Source of the DNA: VFKU01 sp964620045
Lineage (GTDB): Bacteria; Hydrogenedentota; Hydrogenedentia; Hydrogenedentales; GCA-2746185
Direction: 5' to 3'
NCBI GenBank assembly: GCA_964620045.1
Contig: CAZUJL010000014.1
Location: 40,881 to 104,880 of the forward strand
DNA length: 64,000 nt
Each line of letters starts with the position of its first letter. The first letter of the stretch is position 1. The position numbers were made by a program, and so were the translations under genes. Below are positions 49,305-57,668 of this stretch, piece by piece. The notes beneath the pieces were generated by a model that was given only the letters and a program-made list of their open reading frames with translations, made no database searches and was not told where the DNA came from.

Positions 49305-50488
49305 ATGCGCTTGGCCTGAAAGTCCTCGATTTCACCACGCTCCTGCCCGGACCCTTCGCGACGATGCTGCTCGCCGATCTCGGCGCGGACGTCGTGCGCG
49401 TGGAAGCGCCCGGCCGTTGGGACATGGGCCGCTCACGGCCGCCGTTTGATGACGGCGTCTCCGCGGGGCACGCGATGCTCGCGCGCAGCAAGCGTTCCGT
49501 GTCGCTCGACCTGAAGAAACCCGGCGCGGCGGACATTGTGAAGCGCCTGATCAAGACCTACGACATCGTGATCGAGCAGTTCCGCCCCGGCGTGATGGAT
49601 CGCCTCGGCTTGGGTTACGAAACACTCGCGAAGGAAAACCCGCGGCTGATTTATTGCTCGCTCACGGGCTACGGCCAGACCGGGCCGCTGCGCGATCGCG
49701 CGGGACACGACAACAACTATCTCTCGCTCGCGGGCGTGATGAGTCATTCCGGCCGCAAGGCCGACGGCCCCGTGCCGCAGGGCGTGCAGGTGGCCGACAT
49801 CGGCGGCGGCTCGCTGTGCTCGATCATCGGCATCCTGGCCGCCGTCGTCGCGCGGCAGCAGAGCGGCCGCGGGCAGTATGTCGACGTGTCGATGTACGAT
49901 GCCGCGCTCGCGTGGAACGCGTACGCCGCCGCGCACTACCTCGTCGGCGGCACACCGCCGGACTACGAGGCCATGCCGCTGAACGGCGGCACGCACTACG
50001 ACTACTTCCGCACGAAGGACGGGCGTTACATGTCCTGCGGCAGCCTCGAGCCGAAATTCTGGGAAGGCTTCTGCAAGGCGATCGGCCATCCCGAATACAT
50101 CCCGCGCGTGGATCTGCCGGGGCCGAAGATGGACGCGCTGAAAGCTGAGATCCGCGTTGTGATGGCGCAGAAGACCTTCGACGAATGGGTCGCGATCTTT
50201 GCGAAGGAAGATGTTTGTGTCGAGCCCGTGTTGCGGCTGGACGAGGCCTTCGCGCATCCGCAGTGCACGGCGCGCGACATGGTCGTGAATGTGCCCAAGC
50301 CGAAGGGCGGTGCGCAGCGCCAGGTCGGATTCCCAATAAAATTTTCCGAGATTAAGCCGCAGTACAAACACATCGGCTGCGAACTCGGCGCGCATACGGA
50401 CGAAGTCCTGCGTGAAGCAGGCTATAGCGCGGCGGACGTGAGCATGCTGCGTGGGCAGGGCGTATTCGGCGAGACGAAGCCAGCTTAG
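49301..50488 (+). CDS. Class III CoA-transferase / alpha-methylacyl-CoA racemase-like protein
   Basis: A 395-residue CaiB/BaiF-family protein. It has the CoA-binding entry LLPGPFATMLLADLGADVVRVEAP and SLTGYGQTGPLRDRAGHDNNYLSL. H136 (AGHDNNY) and D166 (VADIGGG) align with the His/Asp pair of alpha-methylacyl-CoA racemase, while D200 in VSMYDAALAW aligns with the catalytic aspartate of class III CoA-transferases (YfdW D169). It could transfer CoA or epimerise a 2-methyl-branched CoA ester, e.g. methylsuccinyl-CoA. Its TAG overlaps the opposite-strand TAA of murJ in TTAG. Confidence 0.82.
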   Translation: MNALGLKVLDFTTLLPGPFATMLLADLGADVVRVEAPGRWDMGRSRPPFDDGVSAGHAMLARSKRSVSLDLKKPGAADIVKRLIKTYDIVIEQFRPGVMDRLGLGYETLAKENPRLIYCSLTGYGQTGPLRDRAGHDNNYLSLAGVMSHSGRKADGPVPQGVQVADIGGGSLCSIIGILAAVVARQQSGRGQYVDVSMYDAALAWNAYAAAHYLVGGTPPDYEAMPLNGGTHYDYFRTKDGRYMSCGSLEPKFWEGFCKAIGHPEYIPRVDLPGPKMDALKAEIRVVMAQKTFDEWVAIFAKEDVCVEPVLRLDEAFAHPQCTARDMVVNVPKPKGGAQRQVGFPIKFSEIKPQYKHIGCELGAHTDEVLREAGYSAADVSMLRGQGVFGETKPA

Positions 50489-52074
50489 CGGCTGAACCGC
50501 CGGCCAAACGCACGCGTAAAGGCGTCGAGCTCCGCCACGCCGAGCGCTTTGCAGAATCCGGCGTACGCCAGCATACCGGCCACGATGGCGGTGCCGGTCG
50601 CGGCGAGGCGCGGGAAGAATCCGTCAATGCCAACAGCGGCCGAGATGCGGTTTTCGATTGCCCACGCAAGCACGCCCATGAGCACCGCCGCGCACACGAT
50701 TCGCAGCAGCGCGGAGAGGAACGCCGCGTCGTACAACGGCCCCACGCGCTGCCAGAGCAGCATGTACAGGAAGAAAGCATTGAGCGTGAAGCTGATCGTG
50801 GTCGCGAGCGCGAGGCCTTGGTAACCCAGCGGCCCGACCAACACGAAGTTCAGCAGAATGTTAAACAGCATACTGGCGCTCGCGACGATCACCGGCACGC
50901 GCGTGTTTTGCGTCGCGTAGAACCCCGTTACGCAGACTTTCAGCCACGCGAACGACAGCAGGCCCGCCGCGTACAAGATCGTCGCCGTCGCCGCGATGTG
51001 TGTCACATCCGCCGCCATCTCGCCGTGTTGAAACGTCAATCGCACAATGGGCTCGGCCAGCGCGATCAGGCCCGCCATCGCGGGAATTGCGAGAAAGGCG
51101 CTTTGCCGGAGTCCGTTCAGCAGCGTGCCGCGCAACTCCTCCGATGCGCCGCGCGCGTACAGTTTCGCGAGCGTGGGGAGGATGGCCACGGAGGTCGCCA
51201 CGCCGAAAATCCCCAGCGGCAACTGCACGAGCCGATCCGCGAGGAAGAGTGCCGCGATCGTTCCGGGATGCGGGAGACCCGCGGCGAAGAAGGTGCCCAC
51301 AATCCGGTTCACTGAGCCCGCGGCTTGCCCGAACAGGATCGGCACGAGCAGCACGAAAATGCGCTTCACGCCGGGGTCCGCGAAATCGAAACTGGGCACC
51401 CATACGCCCGCGATGCGCCCCATCGCCATGTACTGCACCGCGAGCTGCGCCACCCCGCCCAATAACACGCCCGCCACCAGCGCATAGGCGGGATCGGGGA
51501 ACAGCGGTCGCGCGATCAGGCAACATCCGATCAGCGCCACATTCAGCAGTGCCGGCGTCCACGATGGCGTGGAGTAGTGATGCAGAATGTACAACGGCGC
51601 GGCGCAGAACACCGCCAGGCCGATCAAAAACAGGTAGGGGAAAGTGAGCAACGCAAGGTGCGTGATGTAGGCCACACGCTCGGCGGGGACGGGCTTTCCC
51701 CCGGCGAAGTTGTCCAGCACGTCCATGAGCTTCATGAGCTGCGGCAGCAGCAGAATGCCCGCGATCGTGAGCACCATCAGCACCACGACCATCGCGCCGA
51801 AGGTGACGGACACCAGCCGCTGAAAATCCTTCTTGGATTTTTTCTCCAGTCGCTCGGAGAACACCGGAACAAACGCCGCGTTGCTCGCGCCTTCGCCGAT
51901 AATTTCGCGCAGCATGTTCGGCAGGCGAAACGCCACGATCCACGCGCTGATTGCGGGTGTTGGGATGAGGGCAAACATCACAATGTCGCGTATAAGTCCC
52001 AGCACGCGACTGAGCATTGTGCCCGCGGCGAAGATCAACGTGTAGCGCGAGTGTTGCGCGCGCGTATCAGTCAC
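50485..52074 (-). CDS. murJ: Lipid II flippase MurJ
   Basis: A 529-residue inner-membrane flippase with about 14 helices. Family motifs: GTMLSRVLGLIRDIVMFA, FRLPNMLREIIGEGASNAAFVPVFSE, LTFPYLFLIGLAVFCAAPL, and LADRLVQLPLGIFGVATSVAILPTLAKL. It moves lipid II to the periplasm. The start is a GTG at 52074, overlapping the lnt stop by 8 bases; a GTG at 52104 is an alternative. Together with lnt it ends the minus-strand envelope operon. Confidence 0.93.
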   Translation of the reverse strand: MTDTRAQHSRYTLIFAAGTMLSRVLGLIRDIVMFALIPTPAISAWIVAFRLPNMLREIIGEGASNAAFVPVFSERLEKKSKKDFQRLVSVTFGAMVVVLMVLTIAGILLLPQLMKLMDVLDNFAGGKPVPAERVAYITHLALLTFPYLFLIGLAVFCAAPLYILHHYSTPSWTPALLNVALIGCCLIARPLFPDPAYALVAGVLLGGVAQLAVQYMAMGRIAGVWVPSFDFADPGVKRIFVLLVPILFGQAAGSVNRIVGTFFAAGLPHPGTIAALFLADRLVQLPLGIFGVATSVAILPTLAKLYARGASEELRGTLLNGLRQSAFLAIPAMAGLIALAEPIVRLTFQHGEMAADVTHIAATATILYAAGLLSFAWLKVCVTGFYATQNTRVPVIVASASMLFNILLNFVLVGPLGYQGLALATTISFTLNAFFLYMLLWQRVGPLYDAAFLSALLRIVCAAVLMGVLAWAIENRISAAVGIDGFFPRLAATGTAIVAGMLAYAGFCKALGVAELDAFTRAFGRRFSR

Positions 52075-53641
52075 GGCGAGAGGACCCCGCCCGCGCGGCG
52101 CCACTCGGCATCAGCAGCGCCACGGCGAGCAGCGACGCCGCGAGGCAATATACGGCATACGGGAAATAGCGCTGTATCGCGAGAAGCGGCTGCGGCGCCT
52201 TCGCGGCGACCTCAAACGCACCCGCCAGGCGCATCATCATTAGCGCGTCCGTCGGCAGATTCTCCTGCAGGGGCTGCAGGCGATCGCCGCTCGCGGCCCA
52301 CAGATTCACCGGCGTAAACCGGCCATAGGGGTCGAACACGCCGCCGATGCCCGTATTCGCGGAGTGGATCAGCGGCAGGCGCGTCTCCACCGCGCGCATG
52401 CGCGCGATTTCGAGTTCCTGTGGAATCGCCGTGCTGGCTCCAAACCATGCGAGATTCGTGGCCACCACCAGCACATCCGCGCCCTCCCGGCGCAGGTGGT
52501 TCGCCATCGGTGCAAACAGCACCTCGAAACAAATCAGCGGGCCGACCTGCTTGCCATCGATCGGCAGCACTTTCTGTTTGTCCCCGGCGTCGATGTCTCC
52601 GATGCTGGGCACGAGTTTGCTGATGAACGGAAAATATTTCGCGAACGGCACGTATTCGCCGAAGGGCGCGAGGTGCACCTTGTCGTACCACATCGTAATG
52701 TCGCCCGTTTCCGGCATCACGAACACGGAGTTGTAGCTGCCGCCCGCATCGGTGCGCCCCGCGCCGGCCAGCAAGGTGAACTTGCCTTGCCTGACGGTGT
52801 TTTCGAGCAGATCGCGGATGTTCGGATCGTTGACGTCGGCCAACACCAGCGCCTCCGGCCACACCATCAGGTCGATGTCCTGCCGCGTGGCCAGCGCCAC
52901 GGATTTTTGCGCGGCATTCCGGACGGTTTCATACCGGTACTCCGGATCCCATTTCATTTCGAGCGAGTAATTGGACTGGAACAGACCTACTTTCAGAGGG
53001 GTCGCATCGGTCGCCGCCGGCTTGAACAGCAAATAGCCGGCGCCGTGCGCCGCCGCCACAACGATAAACGCCGTGAGCCCGTGCAAGGCGCGACGCGGCG
53101 AAGTCCCGACGAGTTCAACAACCGCGGCATTTACAAACGCGATCAGGAGGGAAATGAACAACCCCGAACCGATTGCGGCCAGTTGCAGCACATACGGGTC
53201 GGCGCCTTGCGAATAGGAGAGCGAACTCCAGCCAAACCCGGTGAAGATGGTCGACTGCGCGTGCTCCATCGCCACCCACAGCAGCGCGAAGCCGATGGGC
53301 CCGCCGAGAACCGCATTGCGTTCGCCTAGCCAGCGCCACAGCAGTCCGGTGATGGCCCAAAACAGCGCGAGGACTACGCACAGCAGTTGCTGGCCCAGCA
53401 CGGCCCAGCCGCCGGCCCACATGATGTTTGCGAGCATCCATTGCAGCAGTAGCGCATGGAACACGAACCCCGCCACGAAGAAATGCAGCGACGCGTGAAT
53501 GGGAGGGAGGCTGCGCGCGCGCCACAACAGCGGCACCAGCGCAACCCACGCCAGAAAAAACAAGTGAAAGCGCGGGAAACAAAACGAGAGCGCCACGCCC
53601 GACACAATGGCCGGTCCGTAGGTTTGGAGTATCCCCCTCAT
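52067..53641 (-). CDS. lnt: Apolipoprotein N-acyltransferase
   Basis: A 524-residue inner-membrane enzyme that adds the third acyl chain to lipoproteins. Six to seven helices surround a nitrilase-like periplasmic domain with the catalytic triad E263 (VWPEAL), K321 (YDKVHLAPFGEYVP) and C371 (LICFEV). The NLAWFG-type and IHSANTGIGGVFDPYGR segments are typical. Presence of Lnt implies triacylated lipoproteins and an outer membrane. It is followed by murJ and preceded by a secretin-like gene. Confidence 0.95.
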   Translation of the reverse strand: MRGILQTYGPAIVSGVALSFCFPRFHLFFLAWVALVPLLWRARSLPPIHASLHFFVAGFVFHALLLQWMLANIMWAGGWAVLGQQLLCVVLALFWAITGLLWRWLGERNAVLGGPIGFALLWVAMEHAQSTIFTGFGWSSLSYSQGADPYVLQLAAIGSGLFISLLIAFVNAAVVELVGTSPRRALHGLTAFIVVAAAHGAGYLLFKPAATDATPLKVGLFQSNYSLEMKWDPEYRYETVRNAAQKSVALATRQDIDLMVWPEALVLADVNDPNIRDLLENTVRQGKFTLLAGAGRTDAGGSYNSVFVMPETGDITMWYDKVHLAPFGEYVPFAKYFPFISKLVPSIGDIDAGDKQKVLPIDGKQVGPLICFEVLFAPMANHLRREGADVLVVATNLAWFGASTAIPQELEIARMRAVETRLPLIHSANTGIGGVFDPYGRFTPVNLWAASGDRLQPLQENLPTDALMMMRLAGAFEVAAKAPQPLLAIQRYFPYAVYCLAASLLAVALLMPSGAARAGSSRRD

Positions 53642-53696
53642 GATGCCGCGGCGGTCCCTGCGCTGCGCTCCGGCCTGGCGGAGCCCCCGCTGAACG

Positions 53697-54728
53697 TTAG
53701 CGTTCCGACTTCATCAAGTCAATTTCAGTCTCAATGGTCGGCTGGCTCTGCCAATTGCCGTTCTTCCAGAAGTCGAGCGCGGTCTGTGAGGACGGGGTCA
53801 GCTTGCGCAGGTCGACGACGGTGGGCGACACGAAAATCAGCAGGTGGACGTTCTGCACCTCGGAGCGCCGGCCGCGGAACGCAATACCCAGCACGGGCAC
53901 TTTGCCGAGGAAGGGCACCCGGCGCTCAGTCCGGCGCGTGACACGGCTGGAGAGACCGCCAATCACGAGTGCCTGGCCGTTTGGCACCAGCACCGTGCCG
54001 GTTTGCGAACGCTTGGCGAACACGGGCAGGTCCACGCCGCGCACGTTGTCGATGCGCGTTACGTCCTGCACGTTCAACTCGGTGATGTTCAATTCGACGA
54101 GGTTGTCCGTGCGCACGGTCGGTGTGATGTTCATGTTCACGCCGATGTTCTGGAACGCGACGAGCAATTGAGGCAGGCCGCGGTTGTCGTACTGCAGGCT
54201 CTGGTACGGCACCTTGCCGCCCGCCTGAATCTGCGCCGGTTGGCCTTCGATGACCAGTAGCTCGGGCTTCGAAATGAGGTCGACGTCGTTGTTGCGTTCG
54301 ATGCTGCGGAACACGCCGTCGATGCGGCCAATGTCGCTCGAGATGATCGAGAACGTCATGCCCGCGCCCGCTTGGGTCTGCGTGCCGTCCGCCCGCGTGC
54401 CCGAGAGGTCCGGGCGCAGCGGCACGGGGAACGAGGTTTGATCCGGAGCCGGCAACGTCACGCGGAAATTCGGATCGAGCGGATCGAATACATTGGTGGA
54501 GATTTGCTGAATCGGACCGCCGCCGTCGGCGTTGCGGCGATACGAGAGGTTCGTGCCGATGTCGCGCAGGCCCTGCTCGTTGGTCTCGCTGATCCATACG
54601 TGCATTTGCACCTGGCGGAACGCAGCGGGCGCCGGCGCGGCTGCCAACGGCACCGTGGGCTTCGCTTCCTGAGCGGCCACGGGAAGGGCGGCAGAGAGTG
54701 CGAGTGCGGCAAGGGCCAAACGCTTCAC
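53697..54728 (-). CDS. Short secretin-family protein 2 (C-domain only)
   Basis: A 343-residue exported protein (signal MKRLALAALALSAALPVAAQ). From about residue 110 it is a bacterial type II/III secretin C domain: ISKPELLVIEGQPAQIQAGGKVPYQS, GVNMNITPTVRTDNLVELNI, and the family hallmark VPFLGKVPVLGIAFRGRRSEVQNVHLLIFVSPTVV. The N0/N1-N3 domains of GspD or PilQ are missing, so it is about half the usual length. The start is a GTG overlapping the previous stop (GTGA). It may pair with the secretin-like protein upstream. Confidence 0.8.
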   Translation of the reverse strand: MKRLALAALALSAALPVAAQEAKPTVPLAAAPAPAAFRQVQMHVWISETNEQGLRDIGTNLSYRRNADGGGPIQQISTNVFDPLDPNFRVTLPAPDQTSFPVPLRPDLSGTRADGTQTQAGAGMTFSIISSDIGRIDGVFRSIERNNDVDLISKPELLVIEGQPAQIQAGGKVPYQSLQYDNRGLPQLLVAFQNIGVNMNITPTVRTDNLVELNITELNVQDVTRIDNVRGVDLPVFAKRSQTGTVLVPNGQALVIGGLSSRVTRRTERRVPFLGKVPVLGIAFRGRRSEVQNVHLLIFVSPTVVDLRKLTPSSQTALDFWKNGNWQSQPTIETEIDLMKSER

Positions 54729-55897
54729 GGCTTGGCCTCCGGCGCGGGCTTGGTGGAAGCGGGTTTGTCGTCTTCCGGCGCGAGCGGATCTTTTACGACC
54801 GGCATGCCGCGCTTCAGATTCTCGTCTTCTGGCGTAATGATGCCCACGAGCCCCTGGGCCACGTCGGCAATCACGTCCGCCGGCGAGCGGCGTTTGTTGG
54901 CTTCTTGCTGCACAAAACCCAGTTCATCGGAAATCGAAAATGCCGGGCGCCAGGCCTCGGCCTTGATCAGGAACACGAGTTCGCGCCGGGTTTCGTCGGC
55001 CTTGCGGCTGCCCAGCGTGGCCGAGAGCGGCGTCGCGCCGATATTGCCCGAGGCTAGGCCCTGGATCGCGCCGACCGCGGCATTTTCCACCTGCGCCACC
55101 AGCGGCGCGGTGGCGATACTCTTCGATTCGGAGTTGCGGTAGAGTCCGCCGAGCAACAGCACTTGCCCGTGGCGCACCCACACCTGCGTGTTGATGCTGC
55201 GCGAGATAAATTCCGGCACGGTGATCGCATTCTCGCCCTCGGAGAAGGAATCGCTGCTCGTCGCCAACTGGTCGTCGAGCGCGATTACGATGCGCTGGCC
55301 TTCTTCCTTCACTTCCGCATGCACTGCGAGGCGTACATAGGTGTCGTCGTGCGTGTTCCAGTTGCCATCGTCGTCGATGATTTCGGGCACCAACACACCA
55401 AGCTTGACGCCCGTGTCTTCAAACTCAGTCACCTGTACGGTCGTCGAGCCCACCACGCGCGTTGTTTCGTACGGAATGCGTTGGGTCGTTTCCACGACCG
55501 TGGCCGTTGTCGCGCCGACCTTCACCATCGCGTGTGGACGCGACAGGATGAACGCGCGGTTCTCGTCGACCAGCGCCTGAAGAATAACTTCCAACTCCCC
55601 GCCGCCGATGTTGATCTGATCGAGGAACACCGTGACGCCCGCGGCCGTCGTCGTGGGGAAGGTGAGGTCCACCGTGCCGATGCCGCCATCCTGCGGAAGG
55701 ACTTCGCCGGCCGGTCCGCGTCCCGCATCCGAGAAGAACGCGCTCAGTCCGGTTTCCACGCCCTTGGTCGCCTGGAACTCGATGATTTTTACGGAGACCA
55801 CCACCTGTTCGGGCGGTTGCGCGGTCGCGCGATCGGCCGAGAGCAGGCTCAGGGCCAAAAGCGCCGCGATGAATCCTGTGTAGCGTAAAACGTTCAC
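54725..55897 (-). CDS. Short secretin-family protein 1 (C-domain-like)
   Basis: A 390-residue exported protein with signal peptide (VLRYTGFIAALLALSLLSADRATAQ). The body follows the secretin C-domain plan: VVVSVKIIEFQATKGVETGL, NRAFILSRPHAMVKVGATTATVV, TGVKLGVLVPEIIDDDG, SRSINTQVWVRHGQVLLLGGLYRN, RRELVFLIKAEAWRP. The family N domains are lacking; a short acidic/Pro tail (EDENLKRGMPVVKDPLAPEDD) follows. The GTG start at 55897 is preceded by AAGGAGTATGAG. It is arranged head-to-tail with a second secretin-like gene. Confidence 0.72.
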   Translation of the reverse strand: MNVLRYTGFIAALLALSLLSADRATAQPPEQVVVSVKIIEFQATKGVETGLSAFFSDAGRGPAGEVLPQDGGIGTVDLTFPTTTAAGVTVFLDQINIGGGELEVILQALVDENRAFILSRPHAMVKVGATTATVVETTQRIPYETTRVVGSTTVQVTEFEDTGVKLGVLVPEIIDDDGNWNTHDDTYVRLAVHAEVKEEGQRIVIALDDQLATSSDSFSEGENAITVPEFISRSINTQVWVRHGQVLLLGGLYRNSESKSIATAPLVAQVENAAVGAIQGLASGNIGATPLSATLGSRKADETRRELVFLIKAEAWRPAFSISDELGFVQQEANKRRSPADVIADVAQGLVGIITPEDENLKRGMPVVKDPLAPEDDKPASTKPAPEAKP

Positions 55898-55963
55898 CTC
55901 ATACTCCTTGCAGCGGATTGCGGCACGCGCGACGCGCACGCAATCCAGCTTGGTGCAAAAACA

Positions 55964-56926
55964 CTATCTCCGGAACGAAACGGAGTATTCGTAGCGATCG
56001 ATACTGTTGATTTCGCGAAAGTTCGAGAAGCGCAGGCTGAATGCCCGGGACTCGCCGGGGTTCATGTCCCCCAATTGCGCCGTGCCGGTGTCGTAAATCT
56101 GGCTGCCGAAGCCAAACAACGTTATGTTCACGTTCACGCCGTAGATCACGCTCTCGCCGCGGTTCACGGCCTGGCCGGTGACCACGAAGTAGAGGGGGAC
56201 CTGGGTAAACGAGTCACGCACCGCCGCGAAGGAATTTGTGTTGATGATCTGAATCGGATTGCGCGCGGCTTCGCGTTTGCTGACTTCGGTCGGCGTGAGC
56301 ACGGTGTAGCTGCCGTTGGATTGTAGTTCGACACGCGCACGGAAATGATCCGACTGCGCAAAGTCTGAGTTGAATCCGGCGATCTCGACATAGGTCTTCG
56401 CCGCGTCGTCGTATTGGCCTTGCGTCCACAGCACATCGGCGAGCTTCAGTTTGGTATCGACCGAGGTGGGGTCCGCTTGCTGTTGCGCGCGCAGCGTGTC
56501 GATCTGCGCGTTGACTTGTTCCTGCGAGGGGAAGCTCGATTCGTACTGGTGGCGCAGGCGATTGCGCGAGAGGCGGGACGCCTCGGCCCAGTCGCCCTCG
56601 GGCGCCACGCTGAGATACGTGTCGTAGGCCGTGATGGCGTCCTTCGTTCCGCCGAGATTTTCATAGGCTACGCCGAGCAGGTACTGCGCATCGGCGGCCT
56701 CCGGTGTGCCGGGATACCGCAGGATGATTTCCTGCAATCGTCCCACCGCGGCCGCGGGATTGCCGCTCTCGATGAGTTGTTCCGCTTCCGCGACAGGCTG
56801 GCGCGGCGCCGGTGCATCAAACGAATTGCTGCCGGATTCAAAACGGCCGGACGACGTGGACGAACACGCACTGAGAAGGCCAAGCAGGCCCGCTATCGTA
56901 AGGAGTCGCTTATTTTGCAAGAGCAC
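55964..56926 (-). CDS. TPR lipoprotein with C-terminal FxLYD-like domain
   Basis: A 320-residue lipoprotein: lipobox LLSAC-SST with the modified cysteine at about residue 21. Residues 45-195 hold TPR-like repeats (AEQLIESGNPAAAVGRLQEIILRYPG, YLLGVAYENLGGTKDAITAYDTYL, LADVLWTQGQYDDAAKTYVEIAG). The last 85 residues resemble an FxLYD/beta-sandwich domain (PLYFVVTGQAVNRGESVIYGVNVNITLF...AFSLRFSNF). The start is a GTG at 56926 without a good ribosome-binding site. It precedes the two secretins and could be a pilotin-like partner; that is inference. Confidence 0.72.
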   Translation of the reverse strand: MLLQNKRLLTIAGLLGLLSACSSTSSGRFESGSNSFDAPAPRQPVAEAEQLIESGNPAAAVGRLQEIILRYPGTPEAADAQYLLGVAYENLGGTKDAITAYDTYLSVAPEGDWAEASRLSRNRLRHQYESSFPSQEQVNAQIDTLRAQQQADPTSVDTKLKLADVLWTQGQYDDAAKTYVEIAGFNSDFAQSDHFRARVELQSNGSYTVLTPTEVSKREAARNPIQIINTNSFAAVRDSFTQVPLYFVVTGQAVNRGESVIYGVNVNITLFGFGSQIYDTGTAQLGDMNPGESRAFSLRFSNFREINSIDRYEYSVSFRR

Positions 56927-56944
56927 CGGTCATGTAATCCTGGA

Positions 56945-57346
56945 TCAGTTTTCGTCGATTGCATCGAGGATTTGACCGGTGATGTCCGCACAGGCGACCG
57001 GCGGTTCCAGCGTGCCGAGGTAACCCTTCTGCGCGATAAGGTCGAATTCCTGATCCTTACCGATTTCAGAGATCGCCCGGTGCACGCGGTCCGTCGCTTC
57101 GCTAATGAGAATCCAGTACTTCCCCGTTCCGCTGTCGATCTTTTTCTTAACGATTTCTTGATATTCCGGTGTAGACTGAATGGCCGCGTCGATGTCGACC
57201 TCGGCGGGCTTATCGAATGCGGCGGGGGTGCCGAAGAATACCCGGCTAGTGTCTAATTGGCCGTCCGGAATGGACTGGGCCGCTGCTGCAACGATCGGAA
57301 TGATGACTGTGAATAAGAGGATGCCGAATGAGTGTCGTCTTCGCAT
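56945..57346 (-). CDS. OmpH/Skp-like periplasmic protein, short
   Basis: A 133-residue exported protein with signal peptide MRRRHSFGILLFTVIIPIVAAAAQ. The mature part ends in KKKIDSGTGKYWILISEATDRVHRAISEIGKDQEFDLIAQKGYL, similar to the C-terminal half of Skp/OmpH chaperones, but the long coiled-coil arm is much shortened. The start at 57346 is preceded by AAGGGGTAGAG. First gene of the minus-strand envelope operon. Confidence 0.6.
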   Translation of the reverse strand: MRRRHSFGILLFTVIIPIVAAAAQSIPDGQLDTSRVFFGTPAAFDKPAEVDIDAAIQSTPEYQEIVKKKIDSGTGKYWILISEATDRVHRAISEIGKDQEFDLIAQKGYLGTLEPPVACADITGQILDAIDEN

Positions 57347-57668
57347 CTCTACCCCTTTCTCTCCAGCGGCAGGAATCCGTGTAACCAACTGCACCTCAAC
57401 GGATTGCGTAACCACTCGAGAATCGGAAGCCCCCCACATGAGCTTCAGGTTGACCCATAACCCCCGGAACTCGGCTCCTGGCCGGTTACCGCACTATTCG
57501 ATCCTGTCTCCAATCGTACCACCCAATCCACGACGCGGGCGTGAAACCTGGGCTGGTAACTGGGACGTTGTATGCCTGTAAGCTTTGGAAAGTTTCCCAG
57601 TAAGTTCACTTTTTTTTATTTTGTCCAAAATGGTTCCTAAATGGGGCGGTAATCGGGGGTCTAAAACG
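57347..57668. other. 322-base divergent intergenic region
   Basis: Separates the OmpH-like gene (minus) from the GH42-like gene (plus). It becomes AT-rich near 57600-57630, with a T8 run followed by ATTTTGTCCAAAATGG. No convincing promoter consensus, repeat or RNA was seen. Confidence 0.6.

Noticed and set aside
57561..57575. TGGGACG-TTGT-ATGC, a possible sigma-54 site ahead of the GH42-like gene
   Set aside because: Spacing fits but two conserved bases are wrong and it is 94 bases from the start codon.
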